Translations under genes and position numbers: made by a program
Notes under the pieces: generated by a model
What the model was told of the DNA's origin: nothing
The model's input: only the letters and a program-made list of their open reading frames with translations
The model's database searches: none
Assembly: GCA_009392675.1 (NCBI GenBank)
Contig: VFFY01000114.1
Span: forward strand, 1-38,019
Origin: SAR202 cluster bacterium
GTDB lineage: Bacteria > Chloroflexota > Dehalococcoidia > Lucifugimonadales > UBA826
Length of the DNA: 38,019 nt
Direction of reading: 5' to 3'
Shown here: positions 17,072-25,499 of the stretch, piece by piece
Numbering within the stretch: position 1 is the first letter of the stretch
Layout of the letters: each line of letters starts with the position of its first letter

Positions 17072-17147
17072 TGGTCGGGGCGACTGGACTCGAACCAGCG
17101 ACCTCCACGTCCCGAACGTGGCGCGCTACCAACTGCGCTACGCCCCG
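17072..17147 (-). tRNA. tRNA-Pro (anticodon CGG)
   Basis: Minus strand: acceptor CGGGGCG (17147-17141) pairs with CGCCCCG (17082-17076), followed by discriminator A and encoded CCA (ACCA, 17075-17072). The anticodon arm CCACG-TTCGGGA-CGTGG places CGG at positions 34-36, reading proline CCG. The T arm is GCTGG-TTCGAGT-CCAGT (with a G-U pair) and the D arm GCGCAGTTGGTAGCGC. All four arms are intact. Confidence 0.97.
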
Positions 17148-17159
17148 ATATTCATATCA

Positions 17160-17189
17160 ATTTTAGAAGCCTTTTACGAAATTAGACAA
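17160..17189 (-). promoter_or_regulatory. Predicted tRNA-Pro promoter
   Basis: Minus strand: TTGTCT (17189-17184), an 18-base spacer and TAAAAT (17165-17160). It lies 12 bases before the tRNA 5' end, a typical spacing for a tRNA gene with a short leader. Confidence 0.55.
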
Positions 17190-17240
17190 TATACATTAGA
17201 TATTGAAATCAATAAATAGGATTAGGAAGGTAAGGCTTTT

Positions 17241-17269
17241 TTGACCCCTCAAAATCGATATGCTACGGT
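17241..17269 (+). promoter_or_regulatory. Predicted promoter of the cytochrome oxidase cluster
   Basis: TTGACC (17241-17246), a 17-base spacer and TACGGT (17264-17269). The -35 is identical to those proposed for the ilv operon and the selenoprotein gene; the -10 is weak. It lies about 60 bases before ctaA. Confidence 0.45.
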
Positions 17270-17329
17270 TAATAAGTGAAAAAAAGCACATAGTACTATT
17301 TTGTTAAATTAGACACCGATCAAAAGAGG

Positions 17330-18280
17330 TTGACCTCATTATTGGAAAGGGCAGTTAGACTCAAAAACCATTCCAAAAATAGCCTCAGGTTGCTATCAGT
17401 AATCACATTGATTTCTGCATTTAGCCAAGTAACCTTAGGAGGTTATGTAAGGTCGAGTGAATCAGGATTGGGATGCCCCGATTGGCCTCTTTGTCATGGT
17501 CAAATAATCCCTCCCCTCGAATTTCACACACTTGTCGAGTACTCTCATAGATTGAATGCATCCTTATTGATGGTTTTAGTAGTTACCCTTTTCTTTCTGT
17601 GCTTGACTAAATTCAGACTAGAGAAAGCTACCATCCGATTATCTGGGGTAGCTTTAGCCCTAGTCCTAAGTGCTGCAGTGCTTGGAGGCATAACAGTCCT
17701 TACTGAACTAGCCTGGTGGATAAGATTAATTCATTTATCGCTTGCTGAATTACTTATAGGATCCATCACCGCAATGGTCTGGTTGGCTTTTTGCAACAAC
17801 AGATCATCAAGCGTGAATACTATGGGAATTACAACACCTTACTGGAGGAAAAAATTATGGATACTTTCTGTAGGCCTTTTCCTTTTAATAATCTCGGGAT
17901 CTTACATGGTTGGAACTGGAGCCAGTTCCGCTTGCTCCACATGGCCGTTGTGTAGAGGTGATTGGTTTCCCAACGGAACGATGTATGCGATCCATATGGG
18001 GCACAGGTATATAGCAGGCTTAATGGTTTTGATAACCGCTCTTATTGTTTGGTCTTTCATCAAAAACGATGGGCATATACCAGCTGTGAAACGTGTCTCC
18101 ATGACCTTAATGCATAGTATTATTCTACAAATTGTGGTCGGGGCCGTTTTGGTATGGGGCGGTTTTAATCCTGCACTAAAGACTATTCATCTAGCCTTGG
18201 CGACTCTATTATGGATAGCTACGATATATATGGTCAGTTGCATAATCCAAAATAATGTTGCGTATTCAAGAGATGATTGA
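17330..18280 (+). CDS. ctaA: Heme A synthase (COX15/CtaA)
   Basis: Oxidises the C8 methyl of heme O to make heme A for the oxidase encoded downstream. The 316-residue protein has about eight membrane segments in two related four-helix bundles. Heme-ligand and catalytic motifs are VEYSHRLN (first half), MGHRYIAG (second half) and IHLALATLLW near the C-terminus. The loops GCPDWPLCHG and ACSTWPLCRG hold the paired extracytoplasmic cysteines known in the family. The frame starts at TTG 17330, but AAGAGG abuts it; TTG 17342 has the same motif at 12 bases and may be the true start. The stop is directly followed by the ctaB ATG. Confidence 0.93.
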   Translation: MTSLLERAVRLKNHSKNSLRLLSVITLISAFSQVTLGGYVRSSESGLGCPDWPLCHGQIIPPLEFHTLVEYSHRLNASLLMVLVVTLFFLCLTKFRLEKATIRLSGVALALVLSAAVLGGITVLTELAWWIRLIHLSLAELLIGSITAMVWLAFCNNRSSSVNTMGITTPYWRKKLWILSVGLFLLIISGSYMVGTGASSACSTWPLCRGDWFPNGTMYAIHMGHRYIAGLMVLITALIVWSFIKNDGHIPAVKRVSMTLMHSIILQIVVGAVLVWGGFNPALKTIHLALATLLWIATIYMVSCIIQNNVAYSRDD

Positions 18281-19144
18281 ATGATTTCTTCCTATATAGC
18301 TTTAACAAAACCGAAAATTATTGTCCTGCTGTTGATAACTGCTTTAGGCGGACTTTTTCTAGCTTCAGACGGATTTCCTGATCCTGTGATTGCAACCGCA
18401 GTGTTGGTAGGCGGTAGCCTAGCCGCCGGTGGGGCCAATTCTTTAAATCATTTCTGGGATCGAGATATAGATGCAAAGATGAAAAGAACAACCAATAGAC
18501 CTGTGGCATCAGGTGTAGTGGCACCTGCAAATGCATTGGTTTTTGGGGCCATACTAAACTTAATGGCTTTCGGCCTTTTGTATTATTACGCTAATTTGTT
18601 AAGCGCCTTGCTTACACTATCAGCCACCCTGTTCTATCTTTTTGTTTATACCATGATCCTGAAAAGAACCACTCCCCTAAACATTGTGATAGGGGGAGCG
18701 GCTGGATCCATACCACCAGCGGTCGGCTGGGCAGCGGTGACAGGCAATATTTTGGACCCTGCTCCACTTTTCTTATTTCTAATAGTGTTTTTTTGGACAC
18801 CCCCTCATTTTTGGGCACTTTCCCTTATATTGAAAGATGATTACGCTAACGCAGGCGTGCCCATGCTACCGGTGGTTTCAGGAGTACCCGCAACCAAGAC
18901 CCAAATATTTATCTACACATGGATATTACTGGCCCTGCTGGTTGCAACGGTATATTTCGTGGAGGAACTAGGAATTATTTTTGGGATTTCTGCTATTGTG
19001 TTATCCGCAGGTTTCATCGGGTCGACTTGGTTGCTAAAACGTAGGGACTCCATCGAGCTAGCCATGCCGATATACTTATATTCCATGGCTTACCTTGCAT
19101 TGCTTTTCATGGTTATGGTGGTCGAAAGTTTTATTTCTGTATGA
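18281..19144 (+). CDS. ctaB: Protoheme IX farnesyltransferase (heme O synthase)
   Basis: UbiA-family membrane prenyltransferase that adds farnesyl to heme B, giving heme O, the substrate of CtaA. It has 287 residues and about nine hydrophobic segments. The first Asp-rich motif is NHFWDRDIDAKMKRTTNRP near residue 55. The conserved TPLNIVIGGAAGSIPPAVGW and WTPPHFWALS segments follow. It begins on the base after the ctaA stop, so the pair is translationally coupled. It is also called cyoE. Confidence 0.96.
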   Translation: MISSYIALTKPKIIVLLLITALGGLFLASDGFPDPVIATAVLVGGSLAAGGANSLNHFWDRDIDAKMKRTTNRPVASGVVAPANALVFGAILNLMAFGLLYYYANLLSALLTLSATLFYLFVYTMILKRTTPLNIVIGGAAGSIPPAVGWAAVTGNILDPAPLFLFLIVFFWTPPHFWALSLILKDDYANAGVPMLPVVSGVPATKTQIFIYTWILLALLVATVYFVEELGIIFGISAIVLSAGFIGSTWLLKRRDSIELAMPIYLYSMAYLALLFMVMVVESFISV

Positions 19145-19194
19145 CGAATTTTATTATGAAAATAAATAAACAATATTTATATGCACAAATCAGC

Positions 19195-19224
19195 TTGACG
19201 AACATACCGGCATTTTGATAAATT
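19195..19224 (+). promoter_or_regulatory. Possible internal promoter before coxB
   Basis: TTGACG (19195-19200), then TAAATT (19219-19224) at an 18-base spacing, in the 138-base gap after ctaB. It would allow the oxidase structural genes to be expressed separately from the heme A genes. No terminator hairpin is seen in this gap. Confidence 0.45.
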
Positions 19225-19282
19225 TCGATTTTGTTTGGATAGAGATTAGCTTAGGGTAATTCAGGTTAGGTGTTTAAAATCT

Positions 19283-20386
19283 ATGCGACTGCAGAAGATT
19301 TCCAAGACTTCTTTTCTCATAGCTACAACCCTTTTAACCTTATTAATTACAGCATGCTATCCTGACCATAACCAGTCGACCTTCGACCCTCAAGGACCCG
19401 TGGCAGAAAGCCAGTTACATCTTTTCTGGTGGATATTTTGGGGAGGCTTGGTAGTTTTCGTGCTCGTAGAAGGTGCCCTTGTCTATGCAATGATTAAATT
19501 CAGGGTACGAAGCGAGTCTGACATCCCAGCTCAGACACACGGCAATACTAGATTAGAAATTATATGGACAGCTGTCCCCGCCTTACTCCTACTGATAATC
19601 ATGGTACCCACCATCAACGGCCTGTTCTATATGTATGAGGCTCCTAAAACCACCAAACCCGAGCACACCTTAGAAGCGATAGGACATCAATGGTGGTTTG
19701 AATTTAGATATCCAGATCCAACTAACTCAGAAAAAGAAATAGTTACTGCAAATGAAGTTTATATACCTGTGGGATACCCAGTTGCAATAAATTTAGAATC
19801 AGTAGATGTCATACACAGTTTCTGGGTACCTAAATTGGCAGGCAAAACCGACATGGTTCCATCCGAGGGAAATTTCATGTGGTTTCAAGCTGATGAACCG
19901 GGAGAATATTATGGGCAGTGCGCGGAATACTGTGGCACCTCACATGCAAACATGAAATTTAAAGTGATTGCCGTGCCTGAACCCGACTTCAAGTCGTGGC
20001 TACAAGTACAGTCTAACCCTGCATTGGAATCATCCGACCCTCTGGCACAGGAAGGTGCCGGGGTGTTCAAGAGTGCAGGATGCACCGGATGCCATGCTAC
20101 AAAAACTGTTGTGAATAAAGGTTCCAAAGGAAGGGTCGGTCCCAATCTAGCCCATGTGGCCTCTCGAAGAAATCTTGCAGCGGGTATGTTGAGAAATTCT
20201 GATGAAAATGGGTCGGTTAATGATGCCCTTTTACAGAAAAATCTAAGGACTTGGTTGCAAGATCCAAATGAAGTGAAGCCCGGGAATTTAATGTCTAGTG
20301 GTGCTCAGGTATACACCGATCCCGATAAGAAATTAACTGAAGAGCAGATATCCCAATTGGTACATTATCTGTCTTCATTGAAGTAA
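19283..20386 (+). CDS. coxB: Cytochrome c oxidase subunit II with fused cytochrome c (caa3 type)
   Basis: Accepts electrons at its CuA centre and passes them to subunit I. The 367 residues begin with a lipoprotein signal whose lipobox is LITAC (Cys25), then two transmembrane helices. The periplasmic cupredoxin domain carries CuA ligands in VIHSFWVPK and CAEYCGTSHANM. A C-terminal cytochrome c domain (about 250-367) has the heme motif CTGCH and a likely axial Met in PGNLMSSG. The fused heme domain marks a caa3-type oxidase that can take electrons without a separate soluble cytochrome c. It lies 37 bases before coxA. Confidence 0.96.
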   Translation: MRLQKISKTSFLIATTLLTLLITACYPDHNQSTFDPQGPVAESQLHLFWWIFWGGLVVFVLVEGALVYAMIKFRVRSESDIPAQTHGNTRLEIIWTAVPALLLLIIMVPTINGLFYMYEAPKTTKPEHTLEAIGHQWWFEFRYPDPTNSEKEIVTANEVYIPVGYPVAINLESVDVIHSFWVPKLAGKTDMVPSEGNFMWFQADEPGEYYGQCAEYCGTSHANMKFKVIAVPEPDFKSWLQVQSNPALESSDPLAQEGAGVFKSAGCTGCHATKTVVNKGSKGRVGPNLAHVASRRNLAAGMLRNSDENGSVNDALLQKNLRTWLQDPNEVKPGNLMSSGAQVYTDPDKKLTEEQISQLVHYLSSLK

Positions 20387-20423
20387 TTTGTTTAGTATCA
20401 CGAATCGAGCTGGAGGCTGCTAA

Positions 20424-22283
20424 GTGAGTACATTTCCAATATCAATACCGAGGCCCGTCCACCCGACTGGTATTTGGGGTTGGTTCACGACGGTCGATCA
20501 CAAGAGAATCGGCATTTTGTATGGGGTAACCGCCTTCATAATGTTCCTCACTGGTGGCGTAGAGGCGATTTTAATGAGGGTGCAATTAGCCGGCCCTGAA
20601 CTAGATATAGTGAGTGCTGCCGTATTCAACCAGCTCTTCACCATGCATGGAACCACCATGATATTTCTGGCGGTCATGCCTCTCTCAGCTGCTTTTTTTA
20701 ATTTCATCATACCCTTGCAAATAGGAGCACGTGACGTCGCTTTCCCCAGGTTGAACGCGTTCAGCTATTGGACTTTCCTTGCAGGGGCCTTGATGTTGAA
20801 ATTAAGCTGGATAGGGGGAGCTACTGATGCGGGTTGGTTTGGGTATGCACCTCTCACCTCCGTGGCTCAAAACCCAGGTACCGGAATAGATTTTTGGATA
20901 ATAAGTTTACAGATCCTTGGAATCGCCTCATTGGCCGCTTCATTCAATTTTATTGTAACGGTAATTAATATGAGAGCACCAGGAATGACAATGATGCGCC
21001 TTCCTCTATTTACCTGGATGAGCTTCATCACCGCAATTCTTTTAGTGTTAGCTTTCCCGGTTATCACTGTTGCTTTGATTGAACTTACATTTGACAGATA
21101 TTTCATGTTCAATTTCTTTAATGTGGCCAACGGAGGGAGTGTTGTGTTGTGGCAACATCTTTTCTGGGTATTTGGGCATCCGGAAGTGTACATTCTTATC
21201 CTGCCAGCGATGGGTATTGTTTCTGAAGTGCTACCTGTATTCTCCAAAAAGCCTTTATTTGGCTATAAAACAGTAGTTTTAGCAGGAATAATTATAGCGT
21301 TCATGGGATGGATGGTATGGAGCCACCACATGTTTACAGTTGGGCTTGGAGCTGTTGCAAATGCCGTTTTCACCGTTACGACCATGCTGATTGCAGTACC
21401 AACTGGAATCAAAGTATTTAATTGGCTTGGAACAATTTGGGGAGGATCCATTAGATTCACCACTCCGATGCTATTCTCGATAGGTTTTATCGCGATGTTC
21501 CTTATGGGAGGAATTAGTGGAGTGATGCACGCCGTATCGCCTTCAGATGCACAGCAACAAGATACTTATTTCATACCTGCTCACCTACATTACGTGTTGT
21601 TTGGCGGGGCAATAATGGGCATTCTATCCGGTATTTTCTACTGGTTTCCCAAATATTCGGGAAAAATGTACAGCGAGCGTCAAGGCAAGATCTCCTTTTG
21701 GCTGATTATGATAGGTCAGAACGTGACTTTCTTCCCAATGCATTTCGTCGGATTAGATGGCATGCCGCGAAGAATTTATACATATGCTGACAACATGGGA
21801 TGGAACTTTTGGAACGGTGTGACCACCGGAGGAGCGTTTATTCTTGTACTCGGGTTCCTTTTGGTATTGGATAATATTGGGAGGCACTGGAAAAACGGCG
21901 AACCAGCACCATCAGACCCCTGGGACGCAAGAACCTTGGAATGGTCCATACCATCACCGCCACCAGAATATAACTTCAAAGAAATCCCAATCGTTCGATC
22001 TCTCGACGATTGGTGGGCAACTAAGCAAGGTGGAGCCAATAAAGAAGTGCCGGCAAGTGGAGGATCCGAAGAAAACGGCCATGATATTCACCTGCCCCAG
22101 CCTTCATATTGGCCGTTTGTTTCAGCCGCCGGGCTGTTGATAGCAGCCTATGGAGTTGTATTCAACGATTTGCTAATCCCGTGGGGACTAGCAGCGATTG
22201 GTCTAACAATAGGATTTGTTGGTGTTTACGCATGGTCCCTTGAACCAGTAAATGATCCTGAAGAAGAAGACTCTACTCATTAA
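20424..22283 (+). CDS. coxA: Cytochrome c oxidase subunit I
   Basis: Catalytic subunit of the heme-copper oxidase, reducing O2 to water and pumping protons. It has 619 residues and about twelve helices. Heme a ligand His is in TMHGTTMIF. CuB ligands and the His-Tyr cross-link are in FGHPEVYILILP and WSHHMFTVG. The heme a3/a His pair is in HLHYVLFGG. Glu in GHPEVY, the end of the D-channel, classes it as A1. An extended C-terminal tail (about 500-619) with further hydrophobic segments resembles Bacillus-type caa3 oxidases. GTG 20424 follows GGAGG at 8 bases. Confidence 0.97.
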   Translation: MSTFPISIPRPVHPTGIWGWFTTVDHKRIGILYGVTAFIMFLTGGVEAILMRVQLAGPELDIVSAAVFNQLFTMHGTTMIFLAVMPLSAAFFNFIIPLQIGARDVAFPRLNAFSYWTFLAGALMLKLSWIGGATDAGWFGYAPLTSVAQNPGTGIDFWIISLQILGIASLAASFNFIVTVINMRAPGMTMMRLPLFTWMSFITAILLVLAFPVITVALIELTFDRYFMFNFFNVANGGSVVLWQHLFWVFGHPEVYILILPAMGIVSEVLPVFSKKPLFGYKTVVLAGIIIAFMGWMVWSHHMFTVGLGAVANAVFTVTTMLIAVPTGIKVFNWLGTIWGGSIRFTTPMLFSIGFIAMFLMGGISGVMHAVSPSDAQQQDTYFIPAHLHYVLFGGAIMGILSGIFYWFPKYSGKMYSERQGKISFWLIMIGQNVTFFPMHFVGLDGMPRRIYTYADNMGWNFWNGVTTGGAFILVLGFLLVLDNIGRHWKNGEPAPSDPWDARTLEWSIPSPPPEYNFKEIPIVRSLDDWWATKQGGANKEVPASGGSEENGHDIHLPQPSYWPFVSAAGLLIAAYGVVFNDLLIPWGLAAIGLTIGFVGVYAWSLEPVNDPEEEDSTH

Positions 22284-22296
22284 GGAAGGTTCTCAA

Positions 22297-23022
22297 TTGG
22301 CACAGGAACACGCAGCTCCAATACACGGGAAAGACGAAGGTACCACAACCGGTCTTAGTCACCGAAAAATGCTCATGTGGGCATTTCTTGGCTCAGACTG
22401 CATGTTTTTTGGTTCCCTGATCGCAACATATTTGGTATACCAAGGCAAGAGTTTAGAGGGCCCTTTACCTATAGATGTGTTTGATATACCCGTTACTTCC
22501 ATTAGTACTTTCGTGCTTCTAATGAGTAGCATGAGTATGGTGCTTGCTTACTCGGCCTTAACAAAAAACAACATGAAGGGTTTCAGGATATGGCTGATAT
22601 CCACCGCAATAATGGGTGCAACCTTTATCGGATTTCAGGTTTATGAGTTCAGCAGTTTTGCGAACCACCATGTAGAAATTGACTGTGTTAGTCCAGGAGA
22701 ATTGACCAAATACGAACAACATATCTTTGATGACGGTTGTTCCTCCGGTGAAGCCCATGCCGAAAGTCATGAAGGGTTAAAACCCCAAACAAATCTATTT
22801 GGAACAACTTTCTATACCCTAACGGGTTTTCACGGTGCTCACGTTACATTGGGAATAGTCTGGCTTCTTTCGTTATTACTTTTATCATTTAAGAAGGGTG
22901 TCATAACCCCAGAGAAAAATTTGGACGTGGATCTGGCTGCGCTCTATTGGCACTTTGTTGACGTTGTATGGATAGTGATATTTACAGTCGTATACTTATT
23001 TGGAGTATTCCCGGGATTCTAA
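22297..23022 (+). CDS. coxC: Cytochrome c oxidase subunit III
   Basis: Core membrane subunit that stabilises the oxidase and its proton uptake. The frame is open from ATG 22252 inside coxA, but TTG 22297, 13 bases after the coxA stop and preceded by AAGGAAGG, is the better start, giving 241 residues. The sequence has RKMLMWAFLGSDCMFFGSLIATY, a conserved QVYEF helix, FYTLTGFHGAHVTLG and the C-terminal ALYWHFVDVVWIVIF. Between QVYEF and FYTLTGFHG lies a long loop, about 50 residues, rich in Asp/Glu/His with two cysteines. Known homologues usually have about 20 residues there. Confidence 0.93.
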   Translation: MAQEHAAPIHGKDEGTTTGLSHRKMLMWAFLGSDCMFFGSLIATYLVYQGKSLEGPLPIDVFDIPVTSISTFVLLMSSMSMVLAYSALTKNNMKGFRIWLISTAIMGATFIGFQVYEFSSFANHHVEIDCVSPGELTKYEQHIFDDGCSSGEAHAESHEGLKPQTNLFGTTFYTLTGFHGAHVTLGIVWLLSLLLLSFKKGVITPEKNLDVDLAALYWHFVDVVWIVIFTVVYLFGVFPGF

Positions 23023-23041
23023 TGGTACATTGGGAGATAAC

Positions 23042-23347
23042 ATGAGTCAGGAACTTTCTGAAGAGGAACATACAGGGCACCCAACAGCTGGGCAATATTT
23101 CCGCATAGCAGTAATTTTATGTGCCATAACAGCCGTAGAAATTGGAATATTCTATCTTGAGGTCATCGGACACTGGATGATTCCAATATTGTTCACATTG
23201 TCGGCCGGTAAATTCGCCTTGGTTGCCATGTATTACATGCATTTGAAATTCGATCACAACCTTTTTTCGTACATGTTTGTCGGCGGTTTCATATTAGCTG
23301 CATGTGTTATTAGTTTTCTAATACTACTTTTTGGTGTATATTCCTAA
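23042..23347 (+). CDS. coxD: Cytochrome c oxidase subunit IV (CtaF-like)
   Basis: Small accessory subunit of bacterial caa3 oxidases. The frame is open from 23000, but ATG 23042 follows GGGAGATAAC and lies just past the coxC stop, so I start there, giving 101 residues. After a short acidic His-containing N-terminus there are three hydrophobic segments with the family motif FALVAMYYMHLKFDH between helices 2 and 3. Gene order coxB-A-C-D is classical. Confidence 0.92.
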   Translation: MSQELSEEEHTGHPTAGQYFRIAVILCAITAVEIGIFYLEVIGHWMIPILFTLSAGKFALVAMYYMHLKFDHNLFSYMFVGGFILAACVISFLILLFGVYS

Positions 23348-23383
23348 CCTCCCCAAACTGAAACCAAACACCAAATTTCACAC

Positions 23384-24232
23384 ATGTCGCCTTTAGGTTT
23401 TTCTGACTCAATATGGTTGCACTGGCACCCTCATTTAGAGGTTGTACTCGGTCTGATATTGGTTCAATGCGCCTACCTGTATGGAATCGGGCCATACCGA
23501 AGAAGACAAACTGATTCCCCCGAAATAAATCCCCGTCAGACTATTATGTTTACCCTCGGGACCTTCGTTATCTTCCTTTCGCTGACCTCCCCTCTACACA
23601 TATTAAGTGATCATTACTTGTTCAGTGCCCACATGTTGCAACATGTTCTTATAACACTTATATGTCCTCCTCTTCTAATTGTGGGAACGCCTGGCTGGCT
23701 GGCGTCAAAGCTCTTCCAACATAGATGGTCTATCTCAGTTTTCAGGAGAATTTTTCATCCACTCGGTGCTGTTGTGATATTCAACATAATTTTTTCAATG
23801 TGGCATTTACCAATTCTGTATAATCTTTCAGTCAGTTACCACTGGGTACATATCCTAGAACATTCACTCTTCATATCCGCCTCTATCGTAATGTGGTGGC
23901 CTATTTGCAGTCAGGTGCAGTCTATCCCAAAGCTGCCTTACCCAATACAAATGTTATATCTTTTTGTTATGTCATTAGCTCAAATTATAGTATTTGGGAT
24001 AATCACCTTCGCTAGAGAACCAATTTATCAGCACTACATTGATGCTCCGCGAATTTGGAATATAAGTCCACTTGTAGATCAGCAACTTGGGGGAATCATA
24101 ATGAAAGTGGGAAGTGGCTTCCTCTTCCTCTTCCTGATGATAATCGCTTTCTTCAAATGGTTCGACGAAGATTCCAATTCCGAGGAAACAGCGTATAATG
24201 AGCAGGATTCTACAGAACGGGAGTTGCAATGA
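23384..24232 (+). CDS. ctaG: Cytochrome c oxidase assembly factor CtaG (caa3 type)
   Basis: Polytopic membrane protein needed in Bacillus for assembly of the caa3 oxidase, probably in copper delivery. The 282 residues hold about seven helices. Family features are the N-terminal WHPHLEVVLGL, the helix LTSPLHILSDHYLFSAHMLQH with its His ligand candidates, and LEHSLFISASIVMWWP. There is no visible SD before ATG 23384. It is the Bacillus-type CtaG, unrelated to the Cox11 protein of the same name. The ATGA overlap with the next small gene implies coupling. Confidence 0.9.
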   Translation: MSPLGFSDSIWLHWHPHLEVVLGLILVQCAYLYGIGPYRRRQTDSPEINPRQTIMFTLGTFVIFLSLTSPLHILSDHYLFSAHMLQHVLITLICPPLLIVGTPGWLASKLFQHRWSISVFRRIFHPLGAVVIFNIIFSMWHLPILYNLSVSYHWVHILEHSLFISASIVMWWPICSQVQSIPKLPYPIQMLYLFVMSLAQIIVFGIITFAREPIYQHYIDAPRIWNISPLVDQQLGGIIMKVGSGFLFLFLMIIAFFKWFDEDSNSEETAYNEQDSTERELQ

Positions 24233-24432
24233 ACAAAGTTACCTTAGCTCTAGTGGTACCCTTAGCCTCTTTCGCCATGATAGCGGTATTTGCCATAACC
24301 CTTGGCTTCACCTTCTATCAAATACATCACAATACCAGTTTAGGTACGATCGGAGTTATCGCTATTGGGGTATCACTATTGATCCTCACTCCTTTGGTGG
24401 CCTTTCTTCTCGAAAAAAAGACATCTCCATAA
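24229..24432 (+). CDS. Small two-helix membrane protein in oxidase cluster
   Basis: A 67-residue protein with two hydrophobic helices (about 5-28 and 38-60) joined by a short polar turn containing QIHHNTS, and a basic C-terminus. Its ATG overlaps the ctaG stop (ATGA), so it is very likely translated. I do not recognise the family. Position between ctaG and sco suggests an assembly factor or a small accessory subunit of the oxidase; this is inference from context only. Confidence 0.7.
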   Translation: MNKVTLALVVPLASFAMIAVFAITLGFTFYQIHHNTSLGTIGVIAIGVSLLILTPLVAFLLEKKTSP

Positions 24433-24440
24433 AAGCTTTA

Positions 24441-25085
24441 TTGCTCCGGGCCCGATATTCTCATCGTAATAACAAAAGCCTTCATTTTCTCACTTTACTA
24501 TTGGTAGTGGCTTTTTCTCTTACTTATCTACTTGGATGCAGTTCCCCAAATAACTCTGAATTATACGGAACAGCTCTCAACAATCATGACGGATCAAGAT
24601 TCTCCTTATTTGATGAGAACGATTTGGAAGTAACAGACCGGACCCACTTAGGCCAAGTGCATTTAATCACTTTTTTATTTGCAAATTGCTCCAGCCTTTG
24701 TCCGTTGGTAACATCAAGCATAAAGCAATCCCTAGAAAGGTCAGAAGACATACGAAACACTCCTGTCTTAGTAATTTCAGTTGACCCAAAGGGAGACACC
24801 GTTGAATCCAGGATTGCCTTCAAAAATAGATGGGAACTTTCATCGACGTGGCGTTATCTCAATGGAAATGAAAAGGAATTGGAATCTATTTGGAAGAATT
24901 TTTACCTAAACCCACAAGAATCCGCTATTGAATCCCTTAACAGTCAAATGGGCAGAAAGTACGACATTGTACATTCCTCTCCCGTTTACATAGTAGATGA
25001 CGAAGGCCGACCAGCAGTGGTACACACGAACCCAATAAATCCTGACCATTTATATGAGGATCTTATTCGAATTTCAAAACGTTGA
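24441..25085 (+). CDS. sco: Sco1/SenC-type copper chaperone lipoprotein
   Basis: Periplasmic thioredoxin-fold protein that delivers copper to, or reduces, the CuA site of CoxB. The copper-binding Cys pair is in FANCSSLCPLV (CxxxCP) and the distal His in YDIVHSSPVYIVDDEG, both intact. TTG 24441 gives an N-terminus with an Arg-rich start, a hydrophobic stretch and lipobox YLLGC, so it should be a lipoprotein. The frame is open upstream to 24198 through ctaG, but that extension has no signal-like sequence. The SD for TTG 24441 is poor, so the exact start is uncertain. It is the last gene of the oxidase cluster and converges with rplT. Confidence 0.9.
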   Translation: MLRARYSHRNNKSLHFLTLLLVVAFSLTYLLGCSSPNNSELYGTALNNHDGSRFSLFDENDLEVTDRTHLGQVHLITFLFANCSSLCPLVTSSIKQSLERSEDIRNTPVLVISVDPKGDTVESRIAFKNRWELSSTWRYLNGNEKELESIWKNFYLNPQESAIESLNSQMGRKYDIVHSSPVYIVDDEGRPAVVHTNPINPDHLYEDLIRISKR

Positions 25086-25109
25086 AGATAGGCCCGTTAA
25101 CTTAAATAT

Positions 25110-25472
25110 CTAGGCTGCCTCAAGAGCAGTTTTAGCGCTTTCTACGACACCAGTGAATGATTCTGGGTTGCTGATAGCCATCTCGGCCAGCATTTTGCGA
25201 TTGATATCAATGCCTGCCAATTTTAGTCCGTAGATCAATTTACTGTATGTGATTTCATTTGATCGAGCTGCTGCATTTATCCTGATGTTCCATAAACGCC
25301 GCATATCTCCCTTTTTCTTCTTTCTATGGTCATATGAATATTGCAGTGCATGTATCATTGATTCATGAGCACGCCTATAAAGGGTATGGCGAACACCTTG
25401 ATGACCTTTAGTCATATTCAATATTTTTTTATGTCTACGGCGTCTCGTTATGCCGGTTCTAACTCTAGTCAC
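25110..25472 (-). CDS. rplT: 50S ribosomal protein L20
   Basis: Binds 23S rRNA early in 50S assembly and in model bacteria represses its own operon through the leader RNA. The 120 residues show the basic N-terminal helix (VRTGITRRRRHKKILNMTKGHQG), RRLWNIRINAAAR and the conserved ISNPESF near the C-terminus. Start is GTG 25472 after GGAG at 8 bases. It is third in infC-rpmI-rplT. Confidence 0.97.
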   Translation of the reverse strand: MTRVRTGITRRRRHKKILNMTKGHQGVRHTLYRRAHESMIHALQYSYDHRKKKKGDMRRLWNIRINAAARSNEITYSKLIYGLKLAGIDINRKMLAEMAISNPESFTGVVESAKTALEAA

Positions 25473-25499
25473 CTAAAGATCTCCTGTCTGAAATTACGA

